Shown here in pieces: positions 1 through 9,033 of a stretch of 39,101 bases of DNA; within the stretch, counting starts at the first letter, position 1, and every line of letters starts with the position of its first letter. The notes beneath the pieces are model-generated. The model worked only from the letters and a program-made list of their open reading frames with translations, did not search any database and was not told where the DNA came from. Both the position numbers and the translations under genes were made by a program. Source of the DNA: Chloroflexota bacterium (lineage in GTDB: Bacteria > Chloroflexota > UBA11872); contig JAJEGF010000040.1 of assembly GCA_022820025.1 (NCBI GenBank), positions 1-39,101 on the forward strand. The letters are read 5' to 3'.

Positions 1-255
1 GGCGGCCGCGGTCGCGGCCGCGGCCGGGGGCGCGGGTTCCGGCGTCGCGGTGACTACTTCAAGCAAACCGGCGAACCCATCGACTACAAGAACTCCCAAC
101 TCCTGCGGCGCTTCATTGCCGACAGCGGCCGGATCGAATCGCGCCGCAAGACCGGAATCACGGCCAAGAACCAGCGCAAGCTGGCCATCGCCATCAAGCG
201 CGCCCGCTACCTGGGGCTCCTGCCCTACATCGTGCGGCGCCGCCTCCGCGGCTAG
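1..255 (+). CDS. rpsR: 30S ribosomal protein S18, C-terminal part (5' truncated by window)
   Basis: The reading frame is open from base 1 to the TAG at 253-255 and gives 84 residues. The conserved S18 core is readable: a DYFKQ stretch, then IDYKN, LLRRFI, GRI, RRKTG and the basic [19 protein letters not shown] end. S18 binds 16S rRNA on the platform of the small subunit and pairs with S6. The visible N-terminal part is a run of Gly-Arg alternation that most S18 proteins lack, and the true start lies outside the window. The next gene follows after 18 nt on the same strand. Confidence 0.93.
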   Translation, partial: GGRGRGRGRGRGFRRRGDYFKQTGEPIDYKNSQLLRRFIADSGRIESRRKTGITAKNQRKLAIAIKRARYLGLLPYIVRRRLRG

Positions 256-273
256 CCTCCGGCAACCGCGCGG

Positions 274-1380
274 ATGCCCCCGCGCACCAAGGCCCAACGC
301 CGCCGCGCCCAGCGCGACCGCCGTCGGGCGGCCCGAAGGCCCGTCGAGGCCCACGTCCGCTGGCGCGATGTCCCGAATTCGGTTCGCGACTGGAGCGAGC
401 TGACTCGCGCCCAGCGCACGGCCGCGGCCGCCAAGGTCGTGGCCGTTGCCGCCTCCTTGATCCTCTCGGTCGTAAGTGCCCTCATCGGCGTAGCGCTCTA
501 TGGCGAACTCGTGGTTCGGCCCGCGGAACCGGTCAGCTCGGTCAACGGCGAGCCGATTCCATCTTCCCGCTATGCCGACTTCCTGGCCCTCCGCCGGTAC
601 GAGCTCAGTCGCGAACTCACCGACGCACCAACGTCCGCCGATCCCCGCGACCCCAGTCACCCCCAGGCGCAACTCTCCGCACTCACCATCAGCGCCGTAA
701 CCGAACTCGCCAATACGATGCTCATGCGCTCCGAAGCCTCCGCCCTCGGCGTCTTCGTTGACGACGCCGCAATCGACGCTGCGCTCAAAGAGTTCGTGCG
801 CGGCCCGGGCGAGGTGGACGACGAATTCAACTTCAACGACGCGTATGCGGAGATCCGCGACCAAACCCAGCTCGACGAAGACGTCATTCGAAGCTTCATC
901 GCCGACCGGGCTCTGGCCCAGGCCGTAGGCGATTACTTGGCGCAAGGGCTTGATCCCGCGCCACCCCAGATCAGGGCCTCCCAGGTTGTCGTCGCGACCG
1001 AGGAGGAGGCCGAAACCGTCATCGCCCAGCTCGATGCGCTCCAGCCCTTCGCCCTGATCGCCGAACAGCAATCGATCGATACGGCCAGCGCCGCCCAGGG
1101 AGGCGATCTCGGCTGGCTCCCCCGCGGCCTCATGGCCGACGCCTGGGACGAAGCCGCCTTCGCTCTCCGTGCTGGCGCCCGCAGCAAACCCGTATCCACC
1201 TCGCAGGGCTGGCACGTGATCCAGGTTCATGACATCTCGTCCTCGCGCGAACTCGACCCCGAGACATCCGAACGCCGCCGCCAGGTCACCTACGACAACT
1301 GGCTCCAAACCTTGCGCGCTGCCGCCGAAGTCGAGTTTCTACTCACCCCTGAAATCATCGACTGGGCAACTCGTCGCTAG
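274..1380 (+). CDS. membrane-anchored parvulin-type peptidyl-prolyl cis-trans isomerase (PpiC/SurA-like)
   Basis: The product has 368 residues. A very basic Arg-rich N terminus (about residues 1-40) precedes one transmembrane segment (about 52-78), so the protein should sit in the membrane with its bulk outside. A SurA-N-like helical region follows (about 85-225), starting with the typical NGEPI. A parvulin domain lies at about 230-325, with RASQVVV, GGDLGWLPRG, the acidic-aromatic AAFAL segment and GWHVIQV, all usual for the PpiC family. It is expected to help fold exported proteins by isomerising prolyl bonds. It starts 18 nt after rpsR on the same strand, so co-transcription is possible. 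The family assignment is firm; the clients are unknown. Confidence 0.85.
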   Translation: MPPRTKAQRRRAQRDRRRAARRPVEAHVRWRDVPNSVRDWSELTRAQRTAAAAKVVAVAASLILSVVSALIGVALYGELVVRPAEPVSSVNGEPIPSSRYADFLALRRYELSRELTDAPTSADPRDPSHPQAQLSALTISAVTELANTMLMRSEASALGVFVDDAAIDAALKEFVRGPGEVDDEFNFNDAYAEIRDQTQLDEDVIRSFIADRALAQAVGDYLAQGLDPAPPQIRASQVVVATEEEAETVIAQLDALQPFALIAEQQSIDTASAAQGGDLGWLPRGLMADAWDEAAFALRAGARSKPVSTSQGWHVIQVHDISSSRELDPETSERRRQVTYDNWLQTLRAAAEVEFLLTPEIIDWATRR

Positions 1381-1414
1381 GCGTCCGGCTCAGTAGCCTC
1401 CACGTCCTGCGCGC

Positions 1415-2611
1415 TCAGGAACCCGCCGCGGCGGCAACCGGCGCTTCAACCGGCACGTCCCCCTTGCGTCGCACCAGAGTGCTGAGGATCAGAGCCATCA
1501 CTGCCAGCGCCGCGCCGCCGATAAACGGCACCTGGTGTCCAAAGGCCTCCCACAGGATTCCGCCGGTCACCGGCAGCGCCACCGCCGCCACGTGATTCAT
1601 CGTCTGCCCCGCCACCAGGCTCGGTCGCAAGTCATCCGGCGTCACCAGGATTCTTCGCAGGTACGTCGTAATCCCCACCTCCGCGCTGAAAAACAGGTGG
1701 TCCAGGATGTACAGCACAAACAGCACGCCCAACCACGGCACCACGGCGTAACCCATGAAAATCGCCGCCAGCGCGCCAAACGCGATCACCAGGATCGGGC
1801 GCTCACCCACGCGGTCGATCAACCGGCCAAACACATAGGCGCCGCCGATCGACACCATGCTGTTGATCAGCGCCAGGATCGTGATCGTCCGCACCGACAC
1901 GCCATAACTGTCAACCAGCAGAAAGATCGCAAACGTCATGAAAATGTGCCGACGGCCGCCGTCCAGAAACGTCAACGCGTAGTACAGCCAGTAGCTCCGC
2001 CGCAAAACGATCCGGGGCGGCTGCCCGATCTTCCCGATCGAGCGCAACTGCCACACCGCCAGCGCAGCCAGCGCCGCCACGCCGCCCGACAGCAGAAACA
2101 GGGGACGGATGCCGGTCGCCAGCACCGTCACGGCCAGCAGAACCACCAGGATGCCGATTAGCTGAGCCCCTGCCATCAGCGACCGCAACTGCCCAAGCCG
2201 TCGCCCCTGCGTGTCGACAGTGCTCAGCCGCAGCGCAATCGTGTTGGCCACCGGCCACCAGAGGTGAAATCCGATGCTCTGGGTCAGCGAGAAAATGATC
2301 AGCACCTCCATCGACTCCACGTGAAAATAGTTGACGTAGCCAATACACAGCAGCAACAGCGCTGCGGCGCCCACCACCGGCTCGGCGATCGTCATCACTG
2401 CCGCGCCCATCACGATCGTCAGCAAACCCGGAACTTCGCGAATGGTTTCCAGCAGACCCAGTTCGCTGGGTCGAATCCCGATCTCCTCCACCAGGAAGTT
2501 CGTGGACACCGTGATGAAGATCGAAAAGGCCAGGCCAAAGCCAAACGCGGCCGTGGCCAGCCAGACGAACGGCGGAAGCTCGCGGCCATCGAGAACCTTC
2601 AGATGGCGCAC
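1415..2611 (-). CDS. MFS transporter
   Basis: This 398-residue protein consists almost entirely of hydrophobic segments, about 11-12, in the two-bundle spacing of the major facilitator superfamily. A charged MFS loop-like motif (GRLIDRVGERP) falls at the start of the second half, and the C-terminal tail is short and basic then Ala-rich. The start is GTG at 2611; no strong ribosome-binding site is seen before it. It converges with the upstream isomerase gene (34 nt between stops). It most likely exports or imports a small molecule by proton coupling; the substrate cannot be read from sequence. Confidence 0.8.
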   Translation of the reverse strand: MRHLKVLDGRELPPFVWLATAAFGFGLAFSIFITVSTNFLVEEIGIRPSELGLLETIREVPGLLTIVMGAAVMTIAEPVVGAAALLLLCIGYVNYFHVESMEVLIIFSLTQSIGFHLWWPVANTIALRLSTVDTQGRRLGQLRSLMAGAQLIGILVVLLAVTVLATGIRPLFLLSGGVAALAALAVWQLRSIGKIGQPPRIVLRRSYWLYYALTFLDGGRRHIFMTFAIFLLVDSYGVSVRTITILALINSMVSIGGAYVFGRLIDRVGERPILVIAFGALAAIFMGYAVVPWLGVLFVLYILDHLFFSAEVGITTYLRRILVTPDDLRPSLVAGQTMNHVAAVALPVTGGILWEAFGHQVPFIGGAALAVMALILSTLVRRKGDVPVEAPVAAAAGS

Positions 2612-2676
2612 GTCAGTGGTTGGGCGCTGCCAGCGGCATTCGTGCCGAAGCCCAAACGCGGCCCGGCGTCAGCGCC

Positions 2677-2892
2677 TCAGCGACGCAGCCGCCCCTTCCC
2701 ATCGCACTTCGGGCACTTCCCGCTCAGCTCGTGCCAGCCGCCGGGTTTGGACGGATCCGGCCAGCGCTCATTCACGGCCCCGGTTCCCTCGCAGCGCGTA
2801 CAGGTGGGTCCGGTCGGCGGCAGGATGCGCGGCAACAGCAACACGGCGGCCACCACCAGCGCCGTGAAGATGATCCACACTTCAAGTGGCAT
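2677..2892 (-). CDS. small membrane protein with CXXCXG zinc-ribbon
   Basis: The product has 71 residues. An N-terminal transmembrane helix (about residues 5-24) is followed by two cysteine pairs, CTRCEGTG at 31-38 and CPKCDGKG at 60-67, each of the CXXCXGXG type found in the DnaJ zinc-binding domain. The pair spacing suggests one bound zinc. The ATG at 2892 is preceded by a GGAGAGG-like ribosome-binding site in the correct place. It lies between the MFS gene and the divergent dnaE. The function is unknown; similar short proteins are common and are usually annotated as hypothetical. Confidence 0.65.
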   Translation of the reverse strand: MPLEVWIIFTALVVAAVLLLPRILPPTGPTCTRCEGTGAVNERWPDPSKPGGWHELSGKCPKCDGKGRLRR

Positions 2893-2966
2893 TCCGACCT
2901 CTCCGCTTCGGCGCCCCTCGCTCGCCCCGCCAGTATAGGCAGCCGCTCCTCGCGGCCAGGGGTCGT

Positions 2967-2996
2967 TTGTCCCGATCTTCGGTCGAAACTTAGAAT
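2967..2996 (+). promoter_or_regulatory. candidate housekeeping promoter of dnaE
   Basis: TTGTCC (2967-2972) and TAGAAT (2991-2996) are separated by 18 nt and resemble -35 and -10 boxes. They would start transcription a few bases upstream of the GAGGAG ribosome-binding site at 3009-3014. This is a pattern match only. Confidence 0.4.
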
Positions 2997-3021
2997 CAAC
3001 CATCACCTGAGGAGCACACGA

Positions 3022-6000
3022 TTGGCCGAATTCGCCCACCTCCACGTCCACAGCGAATTCAGCCTGCTCGACGGCTTCTGCCGGATTCCCGACCTGATCG
3101 AGCGCACCGCCGCGCTCGGCATGGACTCGATCGCGGTCACCGACCACGGCGCCATGTACGCCGCCGCCGACTTCTACCTGGCCGCCCGTGAGAAGGGCGT
3201 CCGCCCCATCATCGGCTGCGAGGTCTACGTCGCCCCCCGTTCCCACACCGACCGCGACCCCGCCCTCGACCGCCGCTCCTTCCACCTCACCCTGCTCGCC
3301 CGCAACCTCACCGGCTACCGCAACCTCGTGCGCCTGGTCTCGCGGGCCAGCCTGGACGGCTTCTACTACAAGCCGCGCGTGGACCGTGAACTCCTGGCGG
3401 CCCACGCCGAGGGCCTGATCTGCCTCTCGGGCTGTCCATCCAGCGAACTATCGCGCGCGGTCGCGTCCGGCAACCTGGCCCGCGCCGAAGAGGTGGCCCG
3501 CTGGCACGCCGACACCTTCGGCTCGGAGAACTACTACCTCGAGATCCAGCGCCCCGGCCTGCCCGAGCAGGAGGCGTTAACGGAGGGACTCATCGAGTTG
3601 GCTGGCGGCCTTGGCCTGCCACTCGTCGCCTCCAACGACGTCCACTACCTCACGCCCGACGACAAGGACGCCCACGACATCCTGCTCTGCATCCAGACGG
3701 GCAGTCTCGTGGCCGACGCCGACCGCATGCGCATGGAGGGCGAGTGGCACCTCAAGTCACCCGAGGAGATGGCCCAGGCCTTCAGCGATCAGCCCGACGC
3801 CCTGGCCAACACCGTGGCCATTGCCGAGCGCTGCGATCTCGACCTGCCGTTCGGCCGCATCGCCATGCCCTCGGTCGAAGTCCCGAACGGTCACACGGTC
3901 AAATCGCACCTGGCCGAACTGGCCACCCAGGGCCTGGCACGGCGCATCCCGAATGCCGACGCCAGGTACCACGAACGCCTGGCCTACGAACTCGACGTCA
4001 TCGACCAGACCGACTTTGGTGAGTACCTGCTGCTGGTGCGCGAAATCTTCGCCTTCGCACGAGACCAGGGCATGTTGACCGCTCCGCGCGGCTCCGTGAA
4101 CGGCAGCCTGGTCGCCTTCGCCACCGACATGTCGGACATCGACCCTGTCAAGCACGACATCATCTTCGAGCGCTTTCTCACCATCGGCCGCAAGGGCTCC
4201 ATGCCCGACGTCGACATGGACTTCCCAAGCGACCGCCGCGACGAAGTCATCGAATACATGATCCGGCGCTTCGGCACGGACCACGTGGCCCAGATCGTCA
4301 CCTTCGGAACGCTGGCCGCCCGCGCCGCCGTACGCGATGTGGGTCGCGTCCTCGGCATGGAATACGGCCTGACCGACCGCGTCGCCAAGCTCATTCCGGT
4401 CAATCCCGTCGACCCCTACACGATCGGCCGTTCGCTGGATGAGGTCGAAGAGCTCAAGAGCCTCTACCAGCAGGACGACGCTGTTCGCCGGCTGCTGGAC
4501 TCGGCGCGCAGGATCGAGGGCGTGGCCCGTCACGCCTCCACCCACGCGGCCGGGCTTGTGGTGTCTCGGGATCCCCTGCAGGAACACGTGCCGCTCACGC
4601 GCTCCGCCGAAGGCCGGCCGGTCGCGCAGTTCACCTTCCAGACCATAGAGAAAATCGGCCTGCTGCAACTGGACGTGCTGGGTCTCTCGAACTTCCGCAC
4701 CATCCAGCACGCCCTGCGGCTGGTCGAGCAGGCCACCGGCCGGGCGCTGGCGCCCCAGGACATCCCGTTGGACGACGACAAGGCCTTCGCGCTGCTGCGG
4801 CGCGGCCGCACGATTGGCGTCTTCCAGATGGAGGGCGCCGGCATGACGCGCACGCTGCGCGAACTGGCGCCCACCAGCATCGGCGAGGTGGCCGCCATCA
4901 TCGCGCTCTACCGTCCCGGCCCCATGGCCAACATCCCCACCTACATCGACCGCAAGCACGGCCGTTCCGCCCCCGAATACCTCCACGAACGGCTCGAGCC
5001 GATCCTTCGCGAGACCTACGGCGTGCTCGTCTACGCCGACCAGGTGCTCATGATCGCCCGCCACCTGGCCGGCTATTCCTGGGACGAAGCCGACAACTTC
5101 CGCCGGGCCGTCGGCAAGAAGATTCGCGAAGCCCTGCAGAGCGAACACGAGAAATTCGTGGCGCGGAGCGTGCAGGAAGGGATTCCGAACAACGTCGCCG
5201 AGGAGATCTTCGCGCTCATTGAGCCGTTTGCCGGCTACGGCTTCAACAAGGCGCACGCCGTCTCCTACGCCGTCATCGCCTACTGGACCGCCTGGCTCAA
5301 GGCCCACTACCCCGTGCAATTCCTCACGGCGCTGCTGGACACCGACGCCGGCGACGTTGGCAAGGTCGCCAGCACGCGCCTAGAAGCCGAACTGCTCGGC
5401 GTCAACGTCCTACCGCCCAACATCAACCAGAGCGGCGTCACGTTCGAGCCAAGCGGCGACTCGATCGTGTTCGGGCTGGCGGCTGTCAAGAACGTGGGGG
5501 AGGCCGCCGTCGAAGCCATCGCGGCGGCGCGGCAGGAAGAGGGCCCATTCAGTTCACTGGCCGACGCCTGCGCGCGCGTCGATCTGCGCCGAGCCCCCAA
5601 ACGCGCCTGGGAATCGCTGATCAAGGTCGGCGCCCTGGACGAACTCGGCGAACGCCAGGCCATGTTGGAAGCGCTGGAACCCGCCATGAAGCGAGGCCAG
5701 CAGACCCAGACGGACCGAGCCGCGGGGCAGACCACCATGTTTGGCATCGGGTTGCTGCCGGAAGCGACTGAACCGGCGCTCGAGCTGCCTGACGTGCCGG
5801 CGGCGGCGGAGGCCGAACGCCGCCGCTGGGAGAAGGAACTGTTGGGGCTGTACGTAACCCCCAGCCCGCTCTCCGACCCGGCCATCGGCGAACAACTCGC
5901 CGCCAATGTCGACGCCCGCATCTACGAGTTGGAGGACACGCATCACGGTCAGACGATGACGATCGGCGGAATCGTCTCCAATCTGCGTTCATTCATGACC

Positions 6001-6906
6001 CGCAAGGGTCAGATGATGGGTGCCGTGACCCTGGAGGATCCGCCCGGCGCGATCGAGGTGATCTGCTTCCCGCGCATCTGGCAGCGCATTTCGCCAGAAC
6101 TCAGCAACGACCGAGTGGTCGTGGCTAGCGGACGCATCGAGGGCGACGACGCCTCACCCCGGATGCTGGCCGACAACTTGTACCCGTTGTCGGCCGCCTC
6201 ATCGAACGGCGAGCCGGCGGCTTCGGCGAACGGTGACTCCGAAGCCTTGACCAGCCAGCCCAATAGCGAAGACGGCCCGCCGATGCCCGGCGAAGACGAA
6301 TCGTCAACCGATTTCTATATCCCGGAACCGGTACCTGAACCCGAGGACGTTCTCGCGGCCGACGATGACACGCCGTCTCCCACGACCGGCGCGTCTGAAG
6401 TTTCCGCTGAATACGAGCCGGCAGCGCCGCCCGACCAGAACGGCGTCGAGCCCGCGACCGCAGCCGCGAACGGGTCCAGTTCACCTGCCCCAGCCGACCC
6501 ACCGGAACAGCCCACGCCCAGCGGCACGGCGAACGGAACGGATAGCGTCGTCGCGCCCAGCACACCCGGCGAAGGTCCGCGCGGCGCATCCAACGGATCA
6601 GCAAATGGCGCGCCACCGGAGCAAGAAGCTGACGAGCCTGTTCCTGTGACACCCGCCGCCCCGCCCCCCTCGCTCGTCATCGTCACGCTCCGCCGCAGCC
6701 CCGACCCCAGCTTCGATCTCGACCTGCTCAAGCGCCTGCACGCCGCCGTCACCTCTAACGAAGGCCCAACGCCCCTGAATCTCCACATTGTCAAAACCGA
6801 CGGCTCCACGGCCCGCCTCCGCTGGCCCAACACCGTCCAGCCCGACGAATCACTCCTCGGCGAGCTCAGCGCCCAATTCGGCAAGGACAGCGTCGCCGTA
6901 GCCTAA
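3022..6906 (+). CDS. dnaE: DNA polymerase III subunit alpha (replicative polymerase)
   Basis: The TTG at 3022 is chosen because GAGGAG stands at 3009-3014 with 7-nt spacing and the product then begins with the canonical AEFAHLHVHSEFSLLDG of the PHP domain. It has 1294 residues: PHP (about 1-270), polymerase core with the catalytic PDVDMDF at 395-401 and the third aspartate in LLQLDVLGL (D551), a beta-binding and tandem helix-hairpin-helix region (about 700-900), and an OB fold (about 979-1025). There is then a Pro/Ala/Ser/Asn/Glu-rich low-complexity stretch of about 150-160 residues (about 1055-1212) and a folded C-terminal domain (about 1213-1294). The loop usually written GRGSxxGS reads PRGSVNGS here. 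Length is greater than the usual 1150-1180 because of the linker. Replicates the chromosome with the clamp and loader. Confidence 0.96.
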   Translation: MAEFAHLHVHSEFSLLDGFCRIPDLIERTAALGMDSIAVTDHGAMYAAADFYLAAREKGVRPIIGCEVYVAPRSHTDRDPALDRRSFHLTLLARNLTGYRNLVRLVSRASLDGFYYKPRVDRELLAAHAEGLICLSGCPSSELSRAVASGNLARAEEVARWHADTFGSENYYLEIQRPGLPEQEALTEGLIELAGGLGLPLVASNDVHYLTPDDKDAHDILLCIQTGSLVADADRMRMEGEWHLKSPEEMAQAFSDQPDALANTVAIAERCDLDLPFGRIAMPSVEVPNGHTVKSHLAELATQGLARRIPNADARYHERLAYELDVIDQTDFGEYLLLVREIFAFARDQGMLTAPRGSVNGSLVAFATDMSDIDPVKHDIIFERFLTIGRKGSMPDVDMDFPSDRRDEVIEYMIRRFGTDHVAQIVTFGTLAARAAVRDVGRVLGMEYGLTDRVAKLIPVNPVDPYTIGRSLDEVEELKSLYQQDDAVRRLLDSARRIEGVARHASTHAAGLVVSRDPLQEHVPLTRSAEGRPVAQFTFQTIEKIGLLQLDVLGLSNFRTIQHALRLVEQATGRALAPQDIPLDDDKAFALLRRGRTIGVFQMEGAGMTRTLRELAPTSIGEVAAIIALYRPGPMANIPTYIDRKHGRSAPEYLHERLEPILRETYGVLVYADQVLMIARHLAGYSWDEADNFRRAVGKKIREALQSEHEKFVARSVQEGIPNNVAEEIFALIEPFAGYGFNKAHAVSYAVIAYWTAWLKAHYPVQFLTALLDTDAGDVGKVASTRLEAELLGVNVLPPNINQSGVTFEPSGDSIVFGLAAVKNVGEAAVEAIAAARQEEGPFSSLADACARVDLRRAPKRAWESLIKVGALDELGERQAMLEALEPAMKRGQQTQTDRAAGQTTMFGIGLLPEATEPALELPDVPAAAEAERRRWEKELLGLYVTPSPLSDPAIGEQLAANVDARIYELEDTHHGQTMTIGGIVSNLRSFMTRKGQMMGAVTLEDPPGAIEVICFPRIWQRISPELSNDRVVVASGRIEGDDASPRMLADNLYPLSAASSNGEPAASANGDSEALTSQPNSEDGPPMPGEDESSTDFYIPEPVPEPEDVLAADDDTPSPTTGASEVSAEYEPAAPPDQNGVEPATAAANGSSSPAPADPPEQPTPSGTANGTDSVVAPSTPGEGPRGASNGSANGAPPEQEADEPVPVTPAAPPPSLVIVTLRRSPDPSFDLDLLKRLHAAVTSNEGPTPLNLHIVKTDGSTARLRWPNTVQPDESLLGELSAQFGKDSVAVA

Positions 6907-6958
6907 GAGGGGCGCTGAAACCAGCAGCGACGGAAGGATGGCAATCGGGGAGTAGCGG

Positions 6959-7792
6959 TCAATTTCGTGTATTCCACAGAGCGCGACACCCCTCGGTAAA
7001 TCCCTTGCGCGCCCGCCGAACGGCATCGTCGCCCGGTGAATTCCATATCGAGGCCATGGCTTCGACACGCCTCACAAGTTCAGCGTCGAGTGCTCGCGGT
7101 GTCCACCTGAAGCGGATGACCGATCGCAAAACCACTTGCCGCTCGAATCCCGGAAGGACAGCGACATACCTAAGCGCAAACTGCCGGCCAAACTCGTAGG
7201 GGTCGTCAGCTGAGATTTCTATGGTGGCGAGGGGCGGCTTTGAGAATGGCGTCCAGAAGTGAGGGCGCAATACCTCTTGGTCGATGAACAGAAGCTGATC
7301 CGCCTCCATAACGAGCAGATCTGACAGATTCGAGCCCGTCACCGGTTCTATCCCCAGCAAGACGACCTCAATCCCAAGATCCTGAGCCTCCCGGACCCCT
7401 TCGCGCAGGTCCTCGTCGCCACCAAGCAGAAACGCGGTCGAGATCGCTCCGCGTCCTGCCAGGACCATTAGGTCGCGGACGATCAGCGAATCGACTCCCT
7501 TCTGCTGCCCCGCGACCAGACGCCCCATTCGAAGCTTTACGCGAGGAAGAAAGCCGATGGCCTCGTGGTCCGCTGTGTTTCGCTCAGCGCCGTCGTACCA
7601 GTACGTCCGTAGCCAGGATCCGCGACCGCCCAATATCCGCTCATTGCAGAACCGTGACAGCGCTGGAACTAGGGCCTCAGCATCAAGAAACTGCGATGCT
7701 CGGTCACCGACGCCGAGACAGGTGAGGCCGCCCGCCCTGTAGAGATATCCCGCATCCACGAATACGCAGTAGCGGCCGACCATGAACCCCAT
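6959..7792 (-). CDS. NYN/LabA-like PIN-fold nuclease domain protein
   Basis: The product has 277 residues. The N-terminal domain (about 1-170) begins with a VFVDAGYL strand-Asp motif and carries KGVDSLIVRDL and LGGDEDL aspartate motifs. These are the acidic active-site signature of NYN (DUF88/LabA) nucleases of the PIN superfamily, which usually act on RNA. The C-terminal 100 residues have no recognised domain. The first ATG (7792) sits directly after the T-run of an intrinsic terminator and has no ribosome-binding site. ATG at 7783 (residue 4) is an alternative start. The stop converges with dnaE. Expression may depend on terminator read-through from the upstream gene or on a promoter inside the hairpin leader. 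Confidence 0.75.
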   Translation of the reverse strand: MGFMVGRYCVFVDAGYLYRAGGLTCLGVGDRASQFLDAEALVPALSRFCNERILGGRGSWLRTYWYDGAERNTADHEAIGFLPRVKLRMGRLVAGQQKGVDSLIVRDLMVLAGRGAISTAFLLGGDEDLREGVREAQDLGIEVVLLGIEPVTGSNLSDLLVMEADQLLFIDQEVLRPHFWTPFSKPPLATIEISADDPYEFGRQFALRYVAVLPGFERQVVLRSVIRFRWTPRALDAELVRRVEAMASIWNSPGDDAVRRARKGFTEGCRALWNTRN

Positions 7793-7793
7793 G

Positions 7794-7818
7794 AAAAAGG
7801 GGCTCCAGCAGGAGCCCC
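7794..7818 (-). terminator. intrinsic terminator downstream of the aldo/keto reductase gene
   Basis: Read on the minus strand, GGGGCTCC-TGCT-GGAGCCCC (7799-7818) forms a perfect 8-bp GC-rich hairpin with a 4-nt loop, followed at once by TTTTT (7794-7798). This is a textbook Rho-independent terminator. The NYN gene ATG begins one base after the T-run, so the same element can act as an attenuator for it. Confidence 0.8.
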
Positions 7819-7824
7819 GAATCT

Positions 7825-7898
7825 GCCCCTCAATCGGGGCTGAACCAACGACCCCTCAAGCGGGGTGGATTTATTGTCTAACGCGAACCAACTCGCGT
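7825..7898 (-). promoter_or_regulatory. hairpin string preceding the terminator (candidate leader or 3'-end RNA)
   Basis: Three further inverted repeats stand between the aldo/keto reductase stop and the terminator. They are ACGCGA/TCGCGT at 7881-7898, ACCCC/GGGGT with loop GCTTGA at 7851-7866 (minus-strand reading), and GCCCC/GGGGC with loop GATTGA at 7825-7840. The last two are near copies of each other, 26 nt apart. Together with the terminator they would give a structured RNA of about 100 nt. I do not recognise a known riboswitch class. Confidence 0.4.
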
Positions 7899-7948
7899 CA
7901 AAGACCTGCCAAGTGAGACTGAGCGCCTGGCAGCTATGCCTGCGGCTG

Positions 7949-8884
7949 CTAGAACCAGTCGTTCGGAAACTCCACCGGCGACACGATGTCGCGGAAGTTG
8001 CTGAACTCCTCCGCCACCCGCAGCGCCGCCACATCCGCGTGCAGTTCCTCAATCGTCGTCGGGCCAATCACATTGACGTCGATGTCCGGACAGGCCAGCG
8101 AATAGGCCAGGGCTGCGGTCTGCAGGGTCAGACCATGAGCTTGGGCCCGCGCTTCCATGTCGCGAACTTCGTTCAGCACCTCGGGCGCTGCCTCGCGGTA
8201 GCTGTAACGCGCGCCTTGGATAGCACCAGTGCCCAGGATGTTGCCGCCGAACGGGCTGATGTTGATGACGCCCAGGTTGTACTGCCGTGCGTGCGGATGA
8301 ATACGCCGCGCCGCGTCCTGGTTCAGCAGAGTGTAGTGGTGGTACGAGCCGATGATGTCGAACTCCCCGCTCTCCGCCGCCATCGCCGCGAAGTCCGCGT
8401 TCCCCACCGCCGTGCCGATCGCCCCGACCAGCCCCTCGGCCTGCAGGCGCCGCAAGGCGGCCAGCATGCCGTTGGGGGCCATGATCTGGTCCCAGTGATC
8501 GGGCCGGGCGTCATGCACCTTGAGCACCGGCAGACGCTCCAGCCCCAACTCCTCCAGGCTCTCGTGCACGCTACGCACTGCCCGGTCGGGACCGAAGTCG
8601 TATTCGATCCCGTCGTCACCCATGTAGCGTCCGATCTTGGTGACGATAAGCAAGTCGTCCGGCGGATCGGACTCCTTGAGCCGTTCCACCAGCCATCCCT
8701 GCGCATACGAAGGCGCGGTATCCACGTGGCGGATGCCCAGTCGAAAGGCTTCGCGCAACAACTCGACGTACGCGTCGTCGCCCACCCTGCCGATCCAGTT
8801 GGCCGAGCCGAGCGCCAACTTCGTGGACCGCACGCCTGAGCGCCCCAACGTCACGGGCGGAACCTGCGGAAGGTCGGATGCCAT
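7949..8884 (-). CDS. aldo/keto reductase
   Basis: This 311-residue protein is a TIM-barrel oxidoreductase of the aldo/keto reductase superfamily, using NAD(P)H on aldehydes, ketones or sugar-like substrates. It begins with TLGRSGVRSTKLALGSANW and contains the Asp-Tyr active-site region as HVDTAPSYAQG. The lysine strand follows as LIVTKIG, then the histidine strand as LKVHDARPD, and a C-terminal cofactor-phosphate region VIGPTTIEEL. ATG at 8884 is preferred over ATG at 8893 because GGAGG at 8894-8898 abuts the latter but lies 9 nt before the former. It is divergent from the SMP-30 gene, suggesting a shared control region for sugar-acid metabolism. Confidence 0.87.
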   Translation of the reverse strand: MASDLPQVPPVTLGRSGVRSTKLALGSANWIGRVGDDAYVELLREAFRLGIRHVDTAPSYAQGWLVERLKESDPPDDLLIVTKIGRYMGDDGIEYDFGPDRAVRSVHESLEELGLERLPVLKVHDARPDHWDQIMAPNGMLAALRRLQAEGLVGAIGTAVGNADFAAMAAESGEFDIIGSYHHYTLLNQDAARRIHPHARQYNLGVINISPFGGNILGTGAIQGARYSYREAAPEVLNEVRDMEARAQAHGLTLQTAALAYSLACPDIDVNVIGPTTIEELHADVAALRVAEEFSNFRDIVSPVEFPNDWF

Positions 8885-9033
8885 AGCAGTCATCCTCCAG
8901 CGCCAGCGCCGGTCTCATCGTGCGCCCACGCCAGATTTGCCGCAACCCGCGACGCTCCCGAAGGGCCGGCATCCGACCTGCGAATCGGGCAATATCGGTG
9001 CCAATTGCTTCCTCTCCCCCGGGAGCCCGCGCC

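Noticed and set aside
3757..5319. Long antisense frame opposite dnaE (520 codons)
   Set aside because: A high-GC codon shadow of a certain gene, with no recognisable domain.
7825..7900. tRNA gene
   Set aside because: Several short stems and a GGTTCA-like word occur, but no acceptor stem and no anticodon arm in the right order.
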